Source: Streptomyces sp. NBC_00335
GTDB taxonomy: Bacteria; Actinomycetota; Actinomycetes; Streptomycetales; Streptomycetaceae
Length of the DNA: 64,000 nucleotides
Direction: 5' to 3'
Assembly (NCBI RefSeq): GCF_036127095.1
Contig: NZ_CP108006.1
Location: 4,154,001 to 4,218,000 of the forward strand
A program made the translations under genes and the position numbers. The notes below the pieces were generated by a model. That model worked only from the letters and a program-made list of their open reading frames with translations, searched no databases and was not told the DNA's origin. The first letter of the stretch is position 1. Every line of letters starts with the position of its first letter. Shown here in pieces: positions 59,138 to 64,000 of this stretch.

Positions 59138-61168
59138 ATGGAAGAGCCGCGTCGCCTCGGCGGCCGGTACGAGCTGAGCCACGTGCTCGGCCGTGGTGGC
59201 ATGGCCGAGGTCTACCTCGCCCACGACACCCGGCTCGGCCGTACCGTCGCCGTCAAGACCCTGCGCGCCGATCTCGCCCGCGACCCGTCCTTCCAGGCCA
59301 GGTTCCGCCGCGAGGCCCAGTCGGCCGCATCGCTCAACCACCCGGCGATCGTCGCCGTGTACGACACCGGCGAGGACTACGTCGACAACATCTCCATCCC
59401 GTACATCGTGATGGAGTACGTCGACGGCTCGACCCTGCGCGAGCTCCTGCACTCCGGCCGCAAGCTGCTGCCCGAGCGGACGCTGGAGATGTGCATCGGC
59501 ATCCTCCAGGCGCTGGAGTACTCGCACCGCGCCGGCATCGTGCACCGTGACATCAAGCCCGCCAACGTCATGCTCACCCGCACCGGCCAGGTCAAGGTCA
59601 TGGACTTCGGCATCGCCCGTGCCATGGGCGACTCCGGCATGACCATGACGCAGACCGCCGCCGTCATCGGCACCGCCCAGTACCTCTCCCCGGAGCAGGC
59701 CAGGGGCGAGCAGGTCGACGCGCGCTCCGACCTCTACTCGGCCGGCTGCCTGCTGTACGAGCTCCTCGCCGTCCGGCCGCCCTTCATCGGCGACTCCCCG
59801 GTCGCGGTCGCCTACCAGCACGTACGGGAAGAGCCCCAGCCCCCGTCGAACTTCGACTCCGAGATCACGCCCGAGATGGACGCGATCGTGCTGAAGGCGC
59901 TGGTCAAGGACGCCGACTACCGCTACCAGTCCGCCGACGAGATGCGCGCCGACATCGAGGCCTGCCTCGACGGCCAGCCCGTCGCGGCCACCGCCTCCAT
60001 GGGCGCCGCCGGCTACGGCTACCCCGACCAGGGCCACGGCTACGGACACCAGGGCTACGACCAGCCCACCACGGCCCTGCGCACCGCCGACCCGAACCAG
60101 ACCTCCATGCTCCCGCCGATGTCCCCGGGCGACGGCGGCTACGGGGCCACCGGGTACGCGGGCCAGGGCGGCTACGACCAGGGCGGCCGCGGCCGGCGTC
60201 CGCAGAAGAAGAGCAAGGCCTCCACGATCCTGCTGGTCACCGCCGGCATCCTCGTCCTGGTCGGCGCGATCCTGATCGGGCAATCCCTCTTCAAGACCAC
60301 CGCCGACAACCGGCCCACGGTCCCCAAGCTCATCGGCGAGACCCTGGAGGCCGCCAAGGCCAACGGGGACAACGTCGGTCTCGTCGTCCAGCAGGACGGT
60401 GAGATGCCCTGCGACGCCGCCCCCAAGGGCAGCGTCTGCGAGCAGTCCCCGGCCGAGGGCCTCAAGGTCGACAAGAACTCCGTCGTCAAGGTGAAGGTCT
60501 CCACCGGACCGTCCAAGGTCGCCGTCCCGAACGTCATGCACCTGGCGATCGCCGACGCGGAGAAGGCGCTCCAGGACAAGGGCTTCCAGATCGAGAAGAA
60601 GACGGTCGAGTCCGAGCGGCCCGCCGGCACCGTCATCGAGCAGAACCCGAAGAGCGGCGAGGCCGACAAGGGCTCGACCGTCACCGTGACGGTGGCCAAG
60701 GAAATCTCCAAGGTGACCGTCCCGGACCTGTCCGGCAAGACCCAGGCCGACGCTTCGAAGGCCCTGGAGGCCCTCAACCTCAAGCTCGGCAGCGTCACCG
60801 AGGTGGACGCGGCCCCGGGCACGGCCCCCAAGACGGTCGTCAGCCAGGACCCCGGCCCCAACGGCCAGGTCACGGTCGGCTCGTCGGTCAACATCTCGGT
60901 CGCCAAGCCGGTCCAGCAGCTCACGGTCCCGAACCTGTTCGGCAAGACCATCAACGCGGCCAGGGCCGAACTCGCCTTGAGGGGCCTGGTCTTCGGATCC
61001 GTCCTGTCGGGCTCCTCGGACGGCAAGGCGAAGATCCTTAGCACGGACCCGGCCGTCGGCAGCCCGGTGACCCCCGGCATGGTGATCAACGTGAACACGG
61101 TGCCCGACGGCCAGCAGAACGGCGGCAACGACGGCGGCGGAGGCTTCATCGGAGGCCTCGGCGGCTGA
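59138..61168 (+). CDS. pknB: PASTA-domain Ser/Thr protein kinase PknB
   Basis: 676-residue kinase. Kinase domain (about 10-275): LGRGGMAEVYLAHD, ATP lysine Lys40, HRDIKPAN (Asp138), MDFGIARA and activation loop GMTMTQTAAVIGT with paired Thr sites. A Gly/Tyr-rich juxtamembrane linker, transmembrane helix (about 362-384), and four extracytoplasmic PASTA modules (about 392-665; RPTVPKLIGET, KVAVPNVMHLA, KVTVPDLSGKT, LTVPNLFGKT). It senses muropeptides or lipid II and phosphorylates division and wall enzymes. PknA, present in mycobacteria here, is absent. Confidence 0.95.
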   Translation: MEEPRRLGGRYELSHVLGRGGMAEVYLAHDTRLGRTVAVKTLRADLARDPSFQARFRREAQSAASLNHPAIVAVYDTGEDYVDNISIPYIVMEYVDGSTLRELLHSGRKLLPERTLEMCIGILQALEYSHRAGIVHRDIKPANVMLTRTGQVKVMDFGIARAMGDSGMTMTQTAAVIGTAQYLSPEQARGEQVDARSDLYSAGCLLYELLAVRPPFIGDSPVAVAYQHVREEPQPPSNFDSEITPEMDAIVLKALVKDADYRYQSADEMRADIEACLDGQPVAATASMGAAGYGYPDQGHGYGHQGYDQPTTALRTADPNQTSMLPPMSPGDGGYGATGYAGQGGYDQGGRGRRPQKKSKASTILLVTAGILVLVGAILIGQSLFKTTADNRPTVPKLIGETLEAAKANGDNVGLVVQQDGEMPCDAAPKGSVCEQSPAEGLKVDKNSVVKVKVSTGPSKVAVPNVMHLAIADAEKALQDKGFQIEKKTVESERPAGTVIEQNPKSGEADKGSTVTVTVAKEISKVTVPDLSGKTQADASKALEALNLKLGSVTEVDAAPGTAPKTVVSQDPGPNGQVTVGSSVNISVAKPVQQLTVPNLFGKTINAARAELALRGLVFGSVLSGSSDGKAKILSTDPAVGSPVTPGMVINVNTVPDGQQNGGNDGGGGFIGGLGG

Positions 61169-61187
61169 CCGCGCGGCAACGAGCACC

Positions 61188-61229
61188 AAAGGGTCCGGCC
61201 CCTCTCCATGAGAGGGGCCGGACCCTTTT
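61188..61229 (+). terminator. strong intrinsic terminator after pknB
   Basis: 18-bp perfect stem (61188-61205 with 61211-61228), CCATG loop, ending in TTTT. It closes the fhaA-pknB block. Confidence 0.92.
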
Positions 61230-61458
61230 CCGTACGCGTCTTCACGGGCAAACGAATCGGTGCTGCCGGTGGCCCTCCGAGCGGCCACCACGCGGCCTCC
61301 ACGCAGCCCCACGCGGCCACCTGCGCCTTTCGGAGCGAGCCCCTGGCCCATCGCCACTCGGATGGGCGTCACGGCCGTCCACAGGGGGCTCCTGGCGGCC
61401 TGGGGCCCATCCCCGGCGGTCACGACCGGCAGCGTCACGACCGGCAGCGCAACGACCG
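61230..61458. other. gene-free gap between pknB terminator and srtE2
   Basis: No gene seen. Contains short direct repeats around 61420-61460 (GTCACGACCGGCAGC / GTCAACGACCGTCAGC-type, three units), low-complexity GC DNA just after the srtE2 stop. Confidence 0.5.
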
Positions 61459-62175
61459 TCAGCGCAGCTCCGCCGGAAGGCTCCGCTTCGCGTCCACCTT
61501 CTCCGTGCGGACCAGCTCGCCCCACACGATGTAGCGGTACTTCGAGGTGTACACGGGCGTGCAGGTCGTCAGGGTGATGTAGCGGCCCGGTGCCGTGCGG
61601 CCCGATTCCTTGGGGACCGGGCTGATCGAGTCCACGTTGTACTTCGAGGTCTGGCTCAGCTCGGCGAAGACCTTGTACACGTACCAGGTGTCACGGGTCT
61701 CGAAGACGACCGCGTCGCCGTTCTTCAGCTTGTCGATGTTGTGGAACTTGGCCCCGTGCCCGTCGCGGTGGGCCGCCAGCGCGAAGTTGCCCGCCGGGTC
61801 CCACGGCAGCGCCGACTTGACCGGCTCCGTGTAGTAACCGGCGACGCCGTCGTTCAGGACCTCCGAGTCGGTGCCCCGTTTCACCAGCACCTCGCCGTTC
61901 TTCATCGCCGGCACGTGCAGGAAGCCGATCCCGCCCTGGACGTCCAGCGCGCCCGGCGCCGCGGCCGAGGCCTGCGAGGGCGCCGCCCGGTCCCACTGCT
62001 CGCGCACCGCGTCCCCGCGCGCGGAGGCGTCCCGGTCCGCCAGGACGTTCGTCCACCACAGCGAGTACGCCACGAACAGCCCGAGCACCAGGCCCGCCGT
62101 GATCAGGACCTCGCCCAGCAGGCTCAGGAACCCCGCGAGGGCGCTGCGGTTCGGGGGCGGTGCGGCACGTGACAC
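61459..62175 (-). CDS. srtE2: class E sortase (SrtE2-like)
   Basis: 238 residues from GTG 62175. N-terminal transmembrane helix (FLSLLGEVLITAGLVLGLFV) then the sortase beta-barrel with His in ALAAHRDGHG, catalytic Cys in ITLTTCTPVYTSKYR and Arg after it (YRYIVWGEL). Class E enzymes of Streptomyces prefer LAXTG motifs and anchor chaplins for aerial growth. Two sortases beside pknB match srtE1/srtE2 of S. coelicolor as I recall. 10 bp after srtE1. Confidence 0.92.
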   Translation of the reverse strand: MSRAAPPPNRSALAGFLSLLGEVLITAGLVLGLFVAYSLWWTNVLADRDASARGDAVREQWDRAAPSQASAAAPGALDVQGGIGFLHVPAMKNGEVLVKRGTDSEVLNDGVAGYYTEPVKSALPWDPAGNFALAAHRDGHGAKFHNIDKLKNGDAVVFETRDTWYVYKVFAELSQTSKYNVDSISPVPKESGRTAPGRYITLTTCTPVYTSKYRYIVWGELVRTEKVDAKRSLPAELR

Positions 62176-62185
62176 TGCGGATCCT

Positions 62186-63007
62186 CTACGGGCTGGTCAG
62201 CTCGGGCGGAGCACCCTGGCTGCGGGGGCGTTCAGCGGTCATCCTGCCCCATACGATCAGCCGGTAGGTGCTGGTGAACTCCGGGGTGCAGGTGGTCAGC
62301 GTGATGTACCGGCCCGCGGAAGTGAACCCCGATCCGGCGGGCACCGGCTTGATCACCGCCACGTTCGAGGGCGGGGTCTGCGCGAGCTGTGCGCTCATCT
62401 CGTACGTGTAGTACGCGTCCCGCGTCTCCACCACGATCTTGTCGCCCGGCACCAGCCGGTTGATGTAGCGGAACGGTTCTCCGTGCGTGTTCCGGTGGCC
62501 CGCCAGCGCGAAGTTGCCCTGGCGGTCGGCCGGCATCCCGGTCGCGAGCGGCGCCTCGGAGTAGTGGCCGACCATCCCCTTGTCGAGGACCTTCGCCTTG
62601 TTCGTGCCCTCCGCGACCGGCACCTTCACGTCCAGCTTCGGGATGTACAGGATCGCGAAGCCCTGGCCCGGTTCGAACGCCGTCGCCACGGGCGGGGCGG
62701 CCGCCCCGCCCGGATCGCGGTCCCAGTTCTGGAGCAGGGAGCCCGCCGCGTCATCGGCCGTCCGGTCCGCCAGGAAGTTCGTGTACCAGAGCTGGTAGCC
62801 GACGAAGAGCAGCATCACCAGGCCCAGCGTGATGAACAGCTCCCCGGCGAGCCTGCTGACGACCACCACCGGCCCGCCCGAGGCCGGCCGCCTGCGCCGC
62901 CGGCCGCGGCCCCGGCCACGCGTGCGCGTACGCTTCGCGGCCTCCTGCGCTGCCCTGCGTCGCGCTGCCCGGCCCTCGGTGGGCGCGGACGGCGCGAGCG
63001 CCGTCAC
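62186..63007 (-). CDS. srtE1: class E sortase (SrtE1-like)
   Basis: 273 residues from GTG 63007, overlapping the glutamine amidotransferase stop by 4 bp. Very basic N-terminus (ARRRAAQEAAKRTRTRGRGR), one membrane helix (GELFITLGLVMLLFVGYQLW), sortase core with His in FALAGHRNTHG, catalytic Cys in ITLTTCTPEFTSTYR and Arg in YRLIVWGRM. The extended basic cytoplasmic N-terminus is typical of SrtE1. Confidence 0.92.
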   Translation of the reverse strand: MTALAPSAPTEGRAARRRAAQEAAKRTRTRGRGRGRRRRRPASGGPVVVVSRLAGELFITLGLVMLLFVGYQLWYTNFLADRTADDAAGSLLQNWDRDPGGAAAPPVATAFEPGQGFAILYIPKLDVKVPVAEGTNKAKVLDKGMVGHYSEAPLATGMPADRQGNFALAGHRNTHGEPFRYINRLVPGDKIVVETRDAYYTYEMSAQLAQTPPSNVAVIKPVPAGSGFTSAGRYITLTTCTPEFTSTYRLIVWGRMTAERPRSQGAPPELTSP

Positions 63008-63642
63008 GCGACGGCCTTGCCCACCACCGGGGCGAGCCCCACCGAGCGCTCCACCGCGCCCGCGTCACCGCAGCGCACCAGCCAGTTCGCGAGCATCCGG
63101 TGGCCCCACTCGGTCAGCACGGACTCGGGGTGGAACTGCACGCCCTCGACGTCGTGCTCGCGGTGACGCAGACCCATGATGATCCCGTCCTCGGTCCGCG
63201 CCGTGACCTCCAGCGTGTCCGGGAGGGTCGGCGGCTCGGCCGCGAGGGAGTGGTAGCGGGTCGCGGTGAAGGGCGAGGGCAGCCCCTCGAAGACGCCGAG
63301 GCCCTCGTGGACCACCGGCGAGGTCTTGCCGTGCAGCAGTTCCGGAGCCCGGCCGACGACGCCTCCGTAGGCGACGGCCATCGACTGCATGCCCAGGCAG
63401 ACGCCGAAGACCGGTACTCCCGTGTCCGCGCAGTGGCGGACCATGTCCACGCAGACGCCGGCTTCTTCCGGCGTGCCCGGGCCCGGGGACAGCAGGACGC
63501 CGTCGAAGCCGTCCTGGGCGTGGGCGAGCTCGACCTCGTCGTTGCGCAGCACCTCGCACTCGGCGCCGAGCTGATAGAGGTACTGGACCAGGTTGAAGAC
63601 AAAGCTGTCGTAATTGTCGACAACCAGAATGCGCGCGCTCAC
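63004..63642 (-). CDS. pabA: glutamine amidotransferase, anthranilate/para-aminobenzoate synthase component II
   Basis: 212 residues from GTG 63642. Class I GATase: ILVVDNYDSFVFNLVQYLYQ, oxyanion LLSPGPGTPEEAG, nucleophile in VFGVCLGMQSMAV, and His/Glu in EGVQFHPESVLTEWG. Supplies ammonia to a TrpE- or PabB-type chorismate enzyme. Its partner is not in the window. Sits between a small membrane protein and srtE1, both with 4-bp overlaps. Confidence 0.9.
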   Translation of the reverse strand: MSARILVVDNYDSFVFNLVQYLYQLGAECEVLRNDEVELAHAQDGFDGVLLSPGPGTPEEAGVCVDMVRHCADTGVPVFGVCLGMQSMAVAYGGVVGRAPELLHGKTSPVVHEGLGVFEGLPSPFTATRYHSLAAEPPTLPDTLEVTARTEDGIIMGLRHREHDVEGVQFHPESVLTEWGHRMLANWLVRCGDAGAVERSVGLAPVVGKAVA

Positions 63643-63815
63643 GGAGTCGCTCCCGATCCCTCGTCCACCGTCACATCGTTGAACGGAAGCAGCGGCTCGG
63701 CCCACGGGAAGACGTACTGGAACAGCACGAACACCACCGCGAGCACCAGCACGAGGGAGATCATCACGCGTACCCACGCGTTACCCGGCAAATGCCGCCA
63801 GATCCAGCCGTACAT
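63639..63815 (-). CDS. small single-pass membrane protein
   Basis: 58 residues from ATG 63815 (MYGWIWRHLPGNAWVRVM) with AAGGA 10 bp upstream; a GTG at 63839 would add eight residues. One transmembrane helix (ISLVLVLAVVFVLFQYVFPW) and a short acidic tail. Stop overlaps the pabA GTG by 4 bp. Conserved in position in Streptomyces from memory; function unknown. Confidence 0.8.
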   Translation of the reverse strand: MYGWIWRHLPGNAWVRVMISLVLVLAVVFVLFQYVFPWAEPLLPFNDVTVDEGSGATP

Positions 63816-63904
63816 GCCGCCTGTGTCCTTTTCGTCCACGATCGTTCAACGCACCGCGGGGGCGGTACGTCCACAGCCTAAAGCCACCCGCCCGGCGCGG
63901 AGGG

Positions 63905-64000
63905 TCACCTTGCCAAACCCTCCGGTACGCCCTGTGCGAGGGTCCGCATACCGGTCAGTTCGGCCCAGACCACGAGCCGGTGGCTGTGGCCCCATTCCGG
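63905..64000 (-). CDS. C-terminal fragment of a third class E sortase (runs off the window)
   Basis: Reading inward from the right edge gives 31 codons ending in TGA at 63905-63907: GHSHRLVVWAELTGMRT, then LAQGVPEGLAR. The HRLVVWAEL segment aligns with the last strand of the two sortases just upstream (YRLIVWGRM, YRYIVWGEL). The catalytic cysteine lies outside the window, so the call rests on this match and on synteny. Confidence 0.7.
   Translation of the reverse strand, partial: PEWGHSHRLVVWAELTGMRTLAQGVPEGLAR

Noticed and set aside
53872..61168. Expected pknA gene between pbpA and pknB
   Set aside because: The 214-bp gap holds no kinase. The cluster simply lacks pknA, as I recall for Streptomyces generally.
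59024..61525. 833-codon open frame antisense to pknB
   Set aside because: The plus strand has an intact kinase with four PASTA domains; the antisense product has no recognisable domain.

Overview
The window comes from a high-GC actinomycete, almost certainly Streptomyces or a very close relative. The reasons are GC-rich third codon positions throughout, frequent GTG (and one TTG) starts, many 4-bp ATGA/GTGA stop-start overlaps, and marker genes: the bacterial proteasome activator Bpa, a bkdABC plus bkdFGH pair, the fhaA-fhaB-pstP-rodA-pbpA-pknB cluster, class E sortases and perfect copies of the Streptomyces chromosomal parS sequence. Gene order matches, from memory, the Streptomyces chromosome core a few tens of kb from oriC. 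About 60 protein genes and one tRNA are supported. There is no prophage, transposase, rRNA operon or CRISPR array.

Layout. 1-6100: a divergent EamA exporter/LysR pair, a divergent azoreductase/HxlR pair, an F420-type PPOX enzyme, two proteins of unknown function and a tandem-GNAT protein. 6200-9900: bkdABC-type branched-chain 2-oxoacid dehydrogenase (E2, E1beta, E1alpha, minus strand), followed by a divergent orphan NarL-type regulator. 11000-15800: a flavin-binding protein, two head-to-head Ser/Thr kinases and a secreted, C-terminally anchored protein. 15900-20200: a PadR regulator with an FtsX-type ABC transporter. 20300-25700: Bpa, a repeat block, a MobA-like/MoeA/K+-channel operon and a quinone oxidoreductase. 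25900-30800: bkdFGH with a divergent AsnC-type regulator, then MepB. 30800-41700: phenylacetate genes in two parts, a TetR-paaH operon divergent from paaN and, 5 kb further on, paaABCDE, separated by an RNA methyltransferase, a 54-bp tandem repeat array and a DUF5819/HTTM membrane pair. 41700-52300: acyl-CoA dehydrogenase, rhodanese, J-domain protein, two parS sites, DUF2252, an unusual two-component system, an MMPL exporter, a methyltransferase and a MerR regulator. 52600-64000: tRNA-Leu, the FHA/PstP/RodA/PbpA/PknB growth-and-phosphorylation cluster, tandem class E sortases, a glutamine amidotransferase, a small membrane protein and the 3' end of a third sortase.

How the genes connect. Two 2-oxoacid dehydrogenase complexes (neither with an E3 gene here) and phenylacetyl-CoA oxygenation are the main metabolic modules. 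An ACCG-N6-CGGT inverted repeat lies upstream of paaN/paaH, upstream of paaA and upstream of bkdF. The first two copies are identical over 16 bp on opposite strands. This suggests that the TetR regulator in the paaH operon controls all three units, tying bkdFGH to phenylacetate metabolism.

The distal cluster couples cell-wall synthesis (RodA, PbpA) to muropeptide-sensing kinase signalling (PknB with four PASTA domains, phosphatase PstP, FHA readers) and to sortase anchoring of surface proteins. parS sites place the region within the ParB-loaded, origin-proximal part of the chromosome. All functional calls rest on reading the sequence and on remembered family features. No database search was run.
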